64,000 nucleotides of DNA from Methanobrevibacter ruminantium M1 (GTDB lineage: Archaea; Methanobacteriota; Methanobacteria; Methanobacteriales; Methanobacteriaceae), in contig NC_013790.1 in assembly GCF_000024185.1 (NCBI RefSeq), positions 829,501 to 893,500 on the forward strand. Reading direction: 5' to 3'. This document shows positions 41,028 through 49,992 of the stretch, in pieces. The position numbers and the translations under genes are program-made. Within the stretch, counting starts at the first letter, position 1. Each line of letters opens with the position of its first letter. Below the pieces are notes generated by a model. That model was not told the DNA's origin. It saw only the letters and a program-made list of their open reading frames with translations, and searched no databases.

Positions 41028-42286
41028 TAGACCAGTCCTCTACGTGCTTTTCTATCATATTCCAAGGCTCTAGTTCCTAATCTTTCCTCGTCCAATGAGT
41101 AGAGTTCTGCCTTTGGAATGATTACTCTAGCCACATTTATTCCAATCTCCTCTCTTGTAAGGTCTGTGTATAGGACCTTATCGAATCCGACCTTCTGAAC
41201 CTCTTCAATGCTTGTTTCAATGTCCTTTTTGATTGAGTGTGAGCTCTTGTCTTCAATGTCTGAAAGGTCAATTGTATCTTCTTCCTTTTGGAAATAGTGT
41301 TTGTTCATCCTTTTCATGCCTTCATAGCTTGACTTTCTCATGAAATCTGCTCTTATTGTGTCTTCACGGGTTCCGTGGATTTGGGTTGCTCTGCTTTGAG
41401 CCACCTCTGTTAAGGCTCTTATCACTGCTATATTAGGGTCAAGATGGGTGCCTACACCTAATGTGAGGAGTGCCGGGTCCTTCAGTACTGTATCATCAGC
41501 GCTTGCAGCTACAGTTGTTATCTTAAGGTCTGCTGTTATGTCCATAAGCTTTATATTTATTCCTTCATTGTTGAACTTGGCTAAAAGCTCATTTATGATG
41601 TCGTTTTCTATTGTATCCTGATTTATTTCCTTCTTGTTTCTTTTTGTAAGTTCAAAAAGGCTCCATGCATCCCTTTCAACCACTTCAAAGATTCCATGGA
41701 GAACAGATTCCTCTATTATGTTTCCAGATGCCAAACCATTAGTGTTTCCTTTAAAAATAGCTAGTGGACTAGGAATTACTTCTCTGGTAGGAATATATGG
41801 GTGAAACACTGCATTTGAGGGAACATAGATTGTTTCTTCGCTAATTATGTCCTTTGATTCAATCCATTCGAGCCTTGAGTTTTCCACATTCTGTGTGGTG
41901 AAATTCTTTGGCAATAGAAGGTCTCTAGGGTCGAGGGCCTTTAGTTCTTGGCTTGATTTTATATTGTTGTAGGTGTCAACAAAGGTTCTTTCGTTGTCTA
42001 TATCCTGGCGCTCTGCAGAATATCTTTCAAAGCCTTCCATCATCGCTGATGCCTTTGCTTGTTCCTTTGTTGCTCCCTTTCCAGCATATACGCTGACTCC
42101 GCCTTCCTGTGCAGTTGGACGAATTGCAGAGAACACTGGGATTTTTATTCTGTCTAAGTCTGTTATTTCAGTTAGACGGGTGATTCCTGCAGTTCTTAGC
42201 TTATTTTCATTTATTTCGATTGTTTCCTTTGGATCTCTTACTCTGTGAGTTCCTTTAAAGAATTGTATTTCAACATCTTCAAACAT
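41027..42286 (-). CDS. ycaO: YcaO-type thioamidase/cyclodehydratase for McrA thioglycine
   Basis: YcaO phosphorylates a peptide backbone amide with ATP so that sulfide can replace the oxygen. The 419-residue protein shows SVYAGKGATKEQAKASAMME followed by GFERYSAERQ (the nucleotide-binding E-x-x-ER region), SGNIIEESVLHGIFEVVERD and IAVIRALTEVAQSRATQIHG, all conserved in YcaO. It is 5' to tfuA in a coupled pair, the arrangement shown to be needed for McrA thioglycine in Methanosarcina. AGGAATAAAATC precedes the ATG. No mcr gene is in the window. Confidence 0.93.
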   Translation of the reverse strand: MFEDVEIQFFKGTHRVRDPKETIEINENKLRTAGITRLTEITDLDRIKIPVFSAIRPTAQEGGVSVYAGKGATKEQAKASAMMEGFERYSAERQDIDNERTFVDTYNNIKSSQELKALDPRDLLLPKNFTTQNVENSRLEWIESKDIISEETIYVPSNAVFHPYIPTREVIPSPLAIFKGNTNGLASGNIIEESVLHGIFEVVERDAWSLFELTKRNKKEINQDTIENDIINELLAKFNNEGINIKLMDITADLKITTVAASADDTVLKDPALLTLGVGTHLDPNIAVIRALTEVAQSRATQIHGTREDTIRADFMRKSSYEGMKRMNKHYFQKEEDTIDLSDIEDKSSHSIKKDIETSIEEVQKVGFDKVLYTDLTREEIGINVARVIIPKAELYSLDEERLGTRALEYDRKARRGLV

Positions 42287-42546
42287 GATTTTATTCCTAG
42301 CTATTTTTTTATATCTTTATTTTTGATTATTATAATATTTATTTATATCATAATTTGGAGGGCTTCATTGGTTTTTTATGAATTTTTAAATTTCAATTTT
42401 TGGTAAAATAATTTAGATTAGTTTTTAAATAATAAAAATTAATATTTATTTGTTTATGTTTTATTTTACCTGGAATTCTAAAAGATGTTTAGTATATTTA
42501 AGAATTCCATATTTGTCATTTCAATAAATGATTAAGGGGCTTTTTT

Positions 42547-43590
42547 ATGGTTTCAAGTGAAAATAAAGTTCATGATTTTCATATAAAGAATATTTTAAAG
42601 AGATTGGAAGAAAAAGACTTGGATGCAATGATGGTGGCTAATTTCAACAATATCTATTATCTTTCTGGCTACTTATCTACAAGCTTTGCATTTATGATAG
42701 TCAAGGAAAATCCTATCATATTTGTATCTGGGATGGATTTGGAAAATGCAAACAACAATTCTTCTATTGATATAATCAAATATGAGTCTGCAGATCAGAT
42801 GGTTGAATATTTGAATGAAGAGGAGATTAAGGACCTTGCCATCGAGTCTGATTTGACTGCAAATGCCTACCAAAAGTTTAAGGACTTTAATCTAACTATT
42901 TCTCCAGCTATTTCCATAGAAAGGATGATAAAGACCGATGATGAAATCGATAAAATATTCAAGGCTGGCGAAATTGCACATAAGTCATTGTTGGAGCTTG
43001 ATGTAAGGTCAAAGCAGGAAAAGGGTGCTGAAGAATGGGAATGTGCATATGAGTTAGGCTATCTCATGAGGAAGAATGGAGCAAGCACAGAATCATTCGA
43101 TACAATTTTCGCTTCAGGTCCTGTTTCTTCACTTCCCCATTCCACACCAAGGCATCACAAGTTGGATACTCCGGTATTGGTTGATTATGGTTGTAAGTTT
43201 GAAGGATATTGCTCAGACACCACCAGAACATTTGTCTATAATGAAAAGCAGGAAGAGATTTCCAAGATTGTGCTTGAGGCTCATGACAAGGCAATAAAAG
43301 CAGTTAAGGAAGGAGTAAAATCCTGTGAAGTGGATAAGGTGGCAAGGGATATAATTACAGAATATGGCTATGGGGATAAGTTCATTCATAGCACAGGGCA
43401 TAGCTTTGGATTGGATATTCATGAAAGCCCGTCACTGTCCTTAAAGGATGAGACCATTCTTGAGAAGAATATGTTTGTTACAATTGAGCCTGGAATCTAT
43501 CTTGAAGGGGAATTTGGTGTCAGGATAGAAGATATGGTCTTAGTTGATAAGAAGGCTAAAATAGTTGGCAATCTGCCTCCTATCCTATAA
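42547..43590 (+). CDS. M24 family metallopeptidase (Xaa-Pro aminopeptidase/dipeptidase type)
   Basis: A 347-residue peptidase that removes residues before proline. The N-terminal creatinase-type domain begins IKNILKRLEEKDLDAMMVAN. The M24 domain has all five dinuclear metal ligands: LVDYGCKF (D), YCSDTTRTF (D), IHSTGHSFGLDIHE (H), VTIEPGIYL (E) and FGVRIEDMV (E). The length fits archaeal PepQ-like enzymes. AAGGGGCTTTTTT precedes the ATG. It is transcribed away from ycaO. Peptide turnover in the cytosol is the likely role. Confidence 0.92.
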   Translation: MVSSENKVHDFHIKNILKRLEEKDLDAMMVANFNNIYYLSGYLSTSFAFMIVKENPIIFVSGMDLENANNNSSIDIIKYESADQMVEYLNEEEIKDLAIESDLTANAYQKFKDFNLTISPAISIERMIKTDDEIDKIFKAGEIAHKSLLELDVRSKQEKGAEEWECAYELGYLMRKNGASTESFDTIFASGPVSSLPHSTPRHHKLDTPVLVDYGCKFEGYCSDTTRTFVYNEKQEEISKIVLEAHDKAIKAVKEGVKSCEVDKVARDIITEYGYGDKFIHSTGHSFGLDIHESPSLSLKDETILEKNMFVTIEPGIYLEGEFGVRIEDMVLVDKKAKIVGNLPPIL

Positions 43591-43734
43591 TTTTATATTT
43601 TTTTAGCCTATTAATTTGTTTTATAACATTCGAACTATTTTTATATTTGATTGAAGTGCTAATATTTGTTTAATAGATTTAAAAAGAGAGTATTTCTAAA
43701 AATAGTAATTTTGAGTTAAAAATAGCTTAAAACT

Positions 43735-43772
43735 TAAAGTTTAAGAATTCAAAAAATGAATTCTTAACTTTA
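43735..43772. terminator. Long hairpin between convergent units
   Basis: TTAAGAATTC (43741-43750), loop AAAAAAT, GAATTCTTAA (43758-43767) pair perfectly, and AAAG/CTTT extends the stem with one bulged T. T-rich sequence follows on the plus strand (TAAATTTTTCTC). Confidence 0.55.
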
Positions 43773-43787
43773 AATTTTTCTCATCAT

Positions 43788-43811
43788 AAAAAAACGGAGT
43801 TGAAATAACTC
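43788..43811 (-). terminator. Minus-strand terminator for the 39-residue ORF
   Basis: On the minus strand GAGTT-ATTTC-AACTC is followed by CG and seven Ts. It is about 115 bases beyond the stop codon of the small ORF at 43926-44045. Confidence 0.5.
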
Positions 43812-43925
43812 TTATGTAATATTATATTCTTAAGATATATAATGTTTACTTTTTTGAAGGAAAGAGTTACCCTATAAAAAATATTAAAACAATTATCCTT
43901 TTTAATTCAACAGCCGGGTTCTTGG

Positions 43926-44045
43926 TTATTTCAGGACCATTATGAAAATTTTTAAGATCTCTAATGAATATCCTAATATATCTTCATAATGGTTTTTAAA
44001 GATATCAAATAAATATTTGAAGAAATCTTTTAGTTGACATTTCAT
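43926..44045 (-). CDS. 39-residue small protein
   Basis: The ORF begins MKCQLKDFFKYLFDIFKNHY and ends LEILKIFIMVLK. GGAGG (44057-44053 on the minus strand) is seven bases upstream of the ATG. Aromatic and lysine residues alternate in an amphipathic helical pattern (DFFKYLFDIFKNHYEDIL), followed by a more hydrophobic end, so membrane association is likely. A terminator follows. No family is recognised. It is too short for most gene callers. Confidence 0.5.
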   Translation of the reverse strand: MKCQLKDFFKYLFDIFKNHYEDILGYSLEILKIFIMVLK

Positions 44046-44483
44046 TTCTATGCCTCCATTTTTTTATTTTTTTGATGAGAATATTTTTTTGCAGGCACAA
44101 AAACCTTCAAATATTATTTTATTTTAATATTAAATAAATATTTTGGTTTATTTCGCATTAAAATTGATTTTAAAGTGTTAAATTGTTGTCATCTCGTAAA
44201 ATTGACTTCAAAATGTAAAATTGTTGTCATTTTGTTAAATTGTTGTGGGAATGTGAAATTGATTTGAAAGTGTTAAATTGTTGTCATCTCGTAAAATTGT
44301 AGTGGGGGTGTGAAATTGATTTTAAAGTGTTAAATTGTTGTCATCTCGTAAAATTGTAGTGGGGGTGTGAAATTGATTTTAAAGTGTTAAATTGTTGTCA
44401 TTTTGCTAAATTGATATGAAATGGCTAAATTGATGTGAAAAAAACTATGCCATTTATTAATAAGTAAATCTAGATATTCAACA
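44046..44483. other. Gap dominated by a 57-bp tandem array
   Basis: Apart from the repeat array at 44161-44425 I see only AT-rich spacer. The promoter of the 44484 gene probably lies after the array; TATTAATAAGTAA near 44454 is TATA-like. Confidence 0.5.
44161..44425. repeat. 57-bp tandem repeat, about 4.5 copies
   Basis: AAATTGATTTTAAAGTGTTA with AATTGTTGTCATCTCGTAAA recurs; unit starts are 44199, 44256, 44313 and 44370, with a partial unit from 44161. Two central copies also share TTGTAGTGGGGGTGTG. The unit is made of smaller ATTG(A/T)T...AAATTGTTG phrases and resembles the repeat at 3058. Confidence 0.85.
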
Positions 44484-45413
44484 ATGTTTGTTGAAGATTT
44501 AATAAATAATTTATCAAATTTTATAGAAAGCAGATTAAGCGATAAAATATTAATTTTCTTACAGGAATATTTCTTAAAGGCAGGAATATTCACTTTGGCC
44601 TCTCAAATCATTGCTATATTGTTCATTTCAATTGTTTTTACATTGATATTGGCTTTGATGATTGCATTGTTATTTTCATTTGATATTCTTATGGCAATTC
44701 TATTGGCTATTTTCATTCCTCTTTTGTCTTTTATTCTATTTGTTTTTATAAAATCCGAGCGAAGAAGGGAAGAGCTTGAAAACTCAATTCCGGACTTTTT
44801 AAGACAATTGGCTTCAATGCTGCGGGTTGGAATGAGTCTTGAGAATGCTCTTGTTGATTTGTCAGAGCATGGAAACGGCCCATTATATGATGAGCTGCGC
44901 CGTGTGGTTGTTGAGATAAGGATGGGAAAGTCTTTTGATGAATCCTTTAGGAATATGGCGAAAAGGCTTGACTCAAAGGATCTTGAACGTAGTTTTAAGA
45001 TTATCTTAAATGCTCATAAGAGTGGGGGAGGTCTTGCTGATGTTATTAGTGATGTCAGTGATGATTTAAGGGCTATGCTGATTTTAAAAAGGGAAAGAAA
45101 GTCGTCTGTAATGATGTCAATCATGTTTTTGGTTTTGGCATCTGTTGTAGCTGCTCCCTTTGCTTTGGGAATGGTTGGAGTCTATTCTTCCTTTATGATT
45201 GAATTGAACAGATCAAGTGCCATCTGTCAACTTGCCCCAACGGTTGCTCTGATCTATCTGATCATTCATTCGATTTTGGCAGGATTTCTCATAGCTCTTA
45301 TTATGTATGGGGATATTAAGAAAGGTGTAAAGTTTTCTATTCCAATAACCGCATTAGCATTTTTCTTATTTTATCTTATTAATGTGTTTGGACTATCCTT
45401 TTTCGGATTCTGA
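44484..45413 (+). CDS. Type II/IV secretion platform protein (T2SSF, TadC-like)
   Basis: A 309-residue membrane protein of the pilus/secretion platform family. Two helices near residues 40-90 precede the cytosolic T2SSF domain ([80 protein letters not shown]), then three to four helices close the protein. It would form the inner-membrane base for assembling prepilins; a class III prepilin gene follows 47 bases downstream. No motor ATPase gene is in the window, so it must be elsewhere. The ATG has no ribosome site. Confidence 0.88.
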   Translation: MFVEDLINNLSNFIESRLSDKILIFLQEYFLKAGIFTLASQIIAILFISIVFTLILALMIALLFSFDILMAILLAIFIPLLSFILFVFIKSERRREELENSIPDFLRQLASMLRVGMSLENALVDLSEHGNGPLYDELRRVVVEIRMGKSFDESFRNMAKRLDSKDLERSFKIILNAHKSGGGLADVISDVSDDLRAMLILKRERKSSVMMSIMFLVLASVVAAPFALGMVGVYSSFMIELNRSSAICQLAPTVALIYLIIHSILAGFLIALIMYGDIKKGVKFSIPITALAFFLFYLINVFGLSFFGF

Positions 45414-45460
45414 CTAAAGTCTAGAGAAATATTTTTAAGTTTCTTTAAATTTTCAAGGAG

Positions 45461-45685
45461 ATGTTTAGCATTTATTTAAAAAATGATTTTAATAGATTAT
45501 TCAAGGAAGATAAAGCACAGGGGTCTGTAGAATTAATTTTACTTATCGGAGGCATAATTGTAATTGTTTTGGTTTGCATGTTTGTTTATAAGTCCTATAT
45601 GGGGGGATTAGGTGATGAATTGGAATCTAATGAATTAGAATCATTAAATAACTCTTTTGAAGAATTATCCTCTAAATTTGAGTGA
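45461..45685 (+). CDS. Class III signal peptide prepilin
   Basis: A small prepilin of 71-74 residues. KEDKAQGSVELILLIGG is the class III signature (QxSxExxxL), cut by EppA between A and Q, followed by a hydrophobic stretch IIVIVLVCMFVYKSYM that packs in the pilus core. The short C-terminus is acidic (ELESNELESLNNSFEELS). The ATG at 45461 touches AAGGAG with no spacer; an in-frame ATT at 45470 sits at the usual distance from AGGAGATG. It is encoded right after the platform protein, so both serve the same pilus. Confidence 0.85.
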   Translation: MFSIYLKNDFNRLFKEDKAQGSVELILLIGGIIVIVLVCMFVYKSYMGGLGDELESNELESLNNSFEELSSKFE

Positions 45686-45710
45686 TTATCTTTAATTTAT
45701 TCTCTTATAA

Positions 45711-45808
45711 TTTTTCTAGTTGAACGGTCCTTTGATAATTGGATTAATCATTTTTTCTAGTTGAATGGTCATTTGATTATTGGATTAATCATTTTTTTCT
45801 AGTTGGAC
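45711..45808. repeat. 41-42 bp tandem repeat, 2.4 copies
   Basis: TTTTTCTAGTTGAA(C/T)GGTC starts at 45711, 45752 and 45794, each continuing into GAT.ATTGGATTAATCA. It lies just after the prepilin gene. Confidence 0.8.
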
Positions 45809-45963
45809 TGATATTCGATTTTTGGATAAAAAATATTAATTATAAAATTAAAAATTAATTTAAACAAAACTTTAAAAGAACTAATTATAAGAATTCTTTA
45901 TTAATTAAGATAATCAGTTAAAATTAGTTAAATTAATCAAAATCAATTTTAAGGAGAGTTATG

Positions 45964-47379
45964 ATGAAAGTATTGATTGATGGAGAGGATTTTGACAGCG
46001 GCGACCATTATGAAGTAAAAAACCCATATGATGGTGAGCTTGTAGATACTGTTCCAATTTGTTTTAGGCAAGATGTAGATAGGGCCATAGATGCAGCAAA
46101 TAGGGCTAAAAAGGAATTGCAGGATATGTCTGCAAAGGAAGTGTCCAATAATCTTTATTCTGCTTATGAAGAGCTCGAATCAAGAAGCGAAGAATTGGCA
46201 AAGCTTATAGTCTTGGAGGCTGGAAAGCCAATTAAGCAGGCTATTGGAGAGCTTAACAGGTCTTGTGAGACATTGAAGTTTGCAGCAGAGGAAGCCAAAA
46301 GAATCTATGGAGAATCTGTCCCTATAGATGCTACAGGTTCTGTAGATGAGCGTTTTTTGGCATTTACAAAGAAAGTACCTTTAGGTGTCGTTGGAGCAAT
46401 AACTCCATTCAATTATCCGGTTAATCTTGCATTGCATAAGATAGCTCCAGCCATTGCAGCAAAGAATGCTGTTGTGGTAAAGCCTTCCACTGAAGCTCCA
46501 TTAGCTGCACTTAAATTGGTTGAAATTATTGATAATCATTTCCCAAATGGGGTGATAAACTCTGTAACTGGCTATGGAAGTGAAGTTGGAGATGCATTGG
46601 TTGTTTCAGAGGGCATTGATAAGATATCATTTACTGGAAGCATTGCCACTGGATTGTTTATCTCTTCTCGAGCAGGAATGAAGAAATTGACTTTGGAGCT
46701 TGGTGGAAACGATCCATTGGTCGTTCTTGAAGATGCAGATATTGAAAAGGCAGTTAGTGCTGCGGTGTCCGGCGCATTTCTATTCTCCGGACAGGTTTGC
46801 ATAGGTGTTAAAAGAATAATATTGGATAATAAGATTGCAGATGAGTTCATTGACTTATTTGTTAAAGAGGCAAGTAAATTGAAGATGGGCAATCCTATGG
46901 ATGAGTCTACAGATATCGGTCCGCTTATAAATGAAAATGCTTCAATCAATGTTGAAACTGCAGTAAACAATGCTATAAAAGATGGGGCAGAACTTATTTT
47001 GGGTGGAAACCGTAAGGACTGCTTCTATGAGCCAACAATATTGGATGGTGTCAATATGTCTATGGACCTTGTTGCAAATGAAACATTCGGACCAGTTGCA
47101 CCTATCATAAGGGTAGATAGAATAGATGAGGCAATAAAAGTGGCAAATGACACCAGATACGGTCTTCAAGCAGGTGTTTTCACTGAAAATGTTCATAGTG
47201 CATTAAGATGTGCAAATGAGATAGATGCAGGTTCAGTCTTAATCAATAAGGAATCCACTTTCAGAACAGATGCCATGCCATTTGGGGGATTCAAATCAAG
47301 TGGAATGGGTAAGGAAGGAATTAAATATGCAGTTGAGGATATGTGCAAGTTTAAATTGATTGCTTTTAATTGTAGGTGA
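45964..47379 (+). CDS. cofA: Lactaldehyde dehydrogenase-type aldehyde dehydrogenase (coenzyme F420 pathway)
   Basis: Oxidises lactaldehyde to lactate, the precursor of the phospholactate part of coenzyme F420 (CofA, MJ1411 type). The 471-residue NAD-dependent aldehyde dehydrogenase has GAITPFNYPVNLALHKIAPA, VVVKPSTEAPLAAL, the turn ISFTGSIATG, LTLELGGNDP with the catalytic glutamate, and FSGQVCIGVKR with the nucleophile cysteine. ETFGPVAPI and GGFKSSGMGKEG close the fold. Of two adjacent ATGs the second (45964) is better spaced from GGAG. Substrate specificity is inferred from close resemblance to archaeal CofA; other non-phosphorylating aldehyde dehydrogenases remain possible. Confidence 0.82.
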   Translation: MKVLIDGEDFDSGDHYEVKNPYDGELVDTVPICFRQDVDRAIDAANRAKKELQDMSAKEVSNNLYSAYEELESRSEELAKLIVLEAGKPIKQAIGELNRSCETLKFAAEEAKRIYGESVPIDATGSVDERFLAFTKKVPLGVVGAITPFNYPVNLALHKIAPAIAAKNAVVVKPSTEAPLAALKLVEIIDNHFPNGVINSVTGYGSEVGDALVVSEGIDKISFTGSIATGLFISSRAGMKKLTLELGGNDPLVVLEDADIEKAVSAAVSGAFLFSGQVCIGVKRIILDNKIADEFIDLFVKEASKLKMGNPMDESTDIGPLINENASINVETAVNNAIKDGAELILGGNRKDCFYEPTILDGVNMSMDLVANETFGPVAPIIRVDRIDEAIKVANDTRYGLQAGVFTENVHSALRCANEIDAGSVLINKESTFRTDAMPFGGFKSSGMGKEGIKYAVEDMCKFKLIAFNCR

Positions 47380-47556
47380 TTCTTTAAACTTTTTTTAAAT
47401 TTTATTTTCTTCATTTAATTCTGATTTTAAAAAACTATTAATTTAATGAAAAATAAATAAAGAAATAGTTAGGAAAAATATTTGATTTCAAAAAGTTAAT
47501 TTTAATAAAATCATTATTTTTTAAAAATAAATTATCATATTCATGGAGAGATTAAT

Positions 47557-48282
47557 TTGTGGGATACAGCTAAAGATTATAGAATTTTAGTAGCTATGCA
47601 TGCTCGTGAGTTATTTTTAAGAACTGTTCAAACTGGAAGTTTTAGAGGTAACTGGAATAAGAAGGCTACAATAGAAGAAACCAAAAAGATGGAAGCTGAC
47701 TTAAAATCATTGCTTTACTGTTATCTTGAAGGGGATGCTCTTGCTAATTGTGAAGATGTTCAAAAGCTTGAAGATAAGGCTGGAAGAATTATAGAGTTCC
47801 TTGGCGGTGAAGATTGGAACCATAAATTCATGCAAGGGGCTCCTAAAGACGAAAGGGAAAAGACAGAAGAGAACATTGCAAAAGTAAGATTTTTCCTAGA
47901 CACTATCTTAGGCCTTAGAAACAGGTTTAAGTTCGGCCCTATTGATGATCCTATCATGGGAATCGATGTAAAGGTTGGAGAGATAATGAGTGTCAGCAAG
48001 CATCCTAAAGCCGATTCCTTAATGATATGTAATGTAAATATTGGCAAAAGGGCCTTAAAGGTCGTTACCAATGATTTAACTGTTAAGGAAGGCAATAGGG
48101 TAGGGGTTTCCCTGCTTCCTCCGGCAACATTCATGGATGTTGTGTCTGAAGGAATGTTTTTAGGAATGAATGGTAGCATATTAAAAGAAGTTCAAGGTGA
48201 TTTGGGTAATATGCCTAATGGAATACCTATGGAATCTTTAAATGAGACTAAAAATATGATAACTGCCTTTTTAGACAGTTAA
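47557..48282 (+). CDS. tRNA-binding domain protein (MetRS C-terminal/EMAP-like)
   Basis: A 241-residue protein. The first 130 residues are a helical domain (DYRILVAMHARELFLRTVQT, EDWNHKFMQGAPKDEREKTE); from about 150 follows a tRNA-binding OB fold: DVKVGEIMSVSKHPKADSLM with ICNVNIGKRALKVVTNDL, like the C-terminal domain of methionyl-tRNA synthetase, Arc1p and EMAP II. It probably binds tRNA or acts as a synthetase cofactor. The start is a TTG at 47557, with GGAG eight bases upstream. It is not an operon partner of the aldehyde dehydrogenase by spacing (177 bases). Confidence 0.78.
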   Translation: MWDTAKDYRILVAMHARELFLRTVQTGSFRGNWNKKATIEETKKMEADLKSLLYCYLEGDALANCEDVQKLEDKAGRIIEFLGGEDWNHKFMQGAPKDEREKTEENIAKVRFFLDTILGLRNRFKFGPIDDPIMGIDVKVGEIMSVSKHPKADSLMICNVNIGKRALKVVTNDLTVKEGNRVGVSLLPPATFMDVVSEGMFLGMNGSILKEVQGDLGNMPNGIPMESLNETKNMITAFLDS

Positions 48283-49090
48283 TCTGCCTTATTTTTTTAT
48301 TTAATCTTTTTTTACTTTTTCTCTTTTCTTATTTTTTTTTTACGTTATTTCTTTTTTTCATTTTTCTTTTTTCACTGTTTTTAGTTTATTCCTTTTTTAA
48401 TATTCGTTCTAATCATTACGAATCATTTCATTTTTCTTTTTATTTTTATATTCGTTTCATTATTTGCGAATAATTATTCTAGTTTTTAAAAATTAACCTT
48501 GTTATTATCAATGTTATTGTCAGATTCTCCACTATTTTTTTATGGCTTTTTAGATATTACATTGATATTATCAATTTTTCAAATATTTTTTGCTGTAAAA
48601 TTTTAAAATTTTTCCATTACCTCATATTTTTGGCCTTATTTATTGAATTTTCCCATATTTTCAAATGATATTATCATGTTATTATCATTTTTGAAAATTT
48701 TGATTTTTTTTATTATCTATTTTTCTTATTTTCTATTTTTCCTATATGATTTCACTTATTTTTTAATTTATTCATATGGTTTAATTTTATTTCTTTATTT
48801 TCTTTTAATTTTATTATCAAATTTTAATTTTATAAGATTATTTTTAGTTAAAAAACAATAAAGTATTTATATTAGCAAATAGACATATAATATATAATAG
48901 GCTTAATTAATGTCAATTTGTTTACTTGAAATGAAATTTTCCCTAATCTCAAGTACATAAATTCATTTTCCAAGTTAATAATTCATTAGTGTATAGGCTA
49001 TGTAGATATCAAATTAAAGGATTTTTATATTGTTTTCTAGACAAGCAAAACAATTCTGTTTCGATTTATTAATGTTTAATGGTGAAAAAA
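48283..49090. other. Long AT-rich gap upstream of the PRC-barrel gene
   Basis: About 800 bases without a supported gene. The plus strand is very T-rich and produces a phenylalanine-rich open frame near 48643-48861 that I reject. ATTATCA words recur around 48500-48700. AGTATTTATATTAGC near 48861 is TATA-like and would give the next gene a leader of about 200 bases. Confidence 0.5.
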
Positions 49091-49507
49091 ATGGTGGAAG
49101 TTACCCAATTATATGATTTAGATATATATACTTTAGCTGGACAATACGTAGGTCAAGTTCATGATGTAGTTCTCAATATCAGATACGGAACCATCTCTAG
49201 ACTTCAAGTAAAAGCTTTAGAACCTGAAAAAAAGAGTGCAGGTTTTAGAGACATCTTCAGAGGCGGATTCCAATTTGTACCTGAAGAAGAAGTAGGAAGA
49301 ACTTATCAAGAAGGTTTGCTTAACATTGAATTTGACAGAGTAACTGCTATCGGGGACATTATGTTAATTGATCCTCAAGATTTAAAAAGACCAAAACCTC
49401 CTGTAGCAGGAGAAGAAATGTCAATTCGCCCAAGACCTGAAGCTCCAAAACAAGTTCCTCAAGAAGTTCCTCAAGAAGTCGCTCCAAAACCAAAAGAAGT
49501 AATTTAA
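49091..49507 (+). CDS. PRC-barrel domain protein (CdpB-like)
   Basis: A 138-residue protein with one PRC barrel in the first 90 residues (LYDLDIYTLAGQYVGQVHDV, ISRLQVKAL, GLLNIEFDRVTAIGDIMLID) and a proline-rich tail (PRPEAPKQVPQEVPQEVAPK). PRC-barrel proteins CdpB1 and CdpB2 take part in haloarchaeal cell division and contact SepF; a SepF gene lies at 16947. A cell division role here is inferred. Start at 49091 has GGTG six bases upstream; the ATG at 49079 does not. Known alternatives are rRNA maturation RimM-like folds, which this is not. Confidence 0.78.
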   Translation: MVEVTQLYDLDIYTLAGQYVGQVHDVVLNIRYGTISRLQVKALEPEKKSAGFRDIFRGGFQFVPEEEVGRTYQEGLLNIEFDRVTAIGDIMLIDPQDLKRPKPPVAGEEMSIRPRPEAPKQVPQEVPQEVAPKPKEVI

Positions 49508-49992
49508 TTCAATTGCTTCTTAAAATATGTTTTTAATTATTGATTATTTTTACCATATCCTTTGATTATAGTCTATATAATAAACGTATTTCTTTGTGGA
49601 AACATATTTTAAAGTAACTTCTTTAGAACTTTTATTATTATTTTTTTATATACTATTTTTTAACAATTTTTCATTCAACTATTTTTATTTTTATAATCTT
49701 CTTAGGCTATTTTTTTCCATGATTTTTAATTTTTAAAGTTTCTTTTTCTATCTATTTTTTCAGATTTTCTATCTATTTTTTCAGATATTATTTTTAAATA
49801 AGGATAGTTATTTATTAAATAAAGATTAATAAATTATATAGATAAAAAATTTAATAATATTTTATATTTCAAGATTAAAAAAATATTATAATATATTTTT
49901 TTTAAGATTAAAAAAGTAAACTTATCTTTTAAATATATTTTTAAACTTCTAATTTGATTTAAATTTAAAAACCTTTAATCTATGGTGAGAAT
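49508..49992. other. AT-rich gap
   Basis: No gene or clear structure is seen. TTTCTATCTATTTTTTCAGA is repeated at 49744 and 49764. Confidence 0.5.

Larger units (their letters stand above)
43591..43925. other. Gap with two terminator-like hairpins
   Basis: No protein gene is seen. It holds a long hairpin at 43735-43772 and a shorter one at 43797-43811, listed separately, and runs between the convergent M24 peptidase and the 39-residue ORF. Confidence 0.5.

Noticed and set aside
48643-48861. 72-codon phenylalanine-rich open frame
   Set aside because: It is a product of T-rich low-complexity sequence; no Shine-Dalgarno site and no family resemblance.
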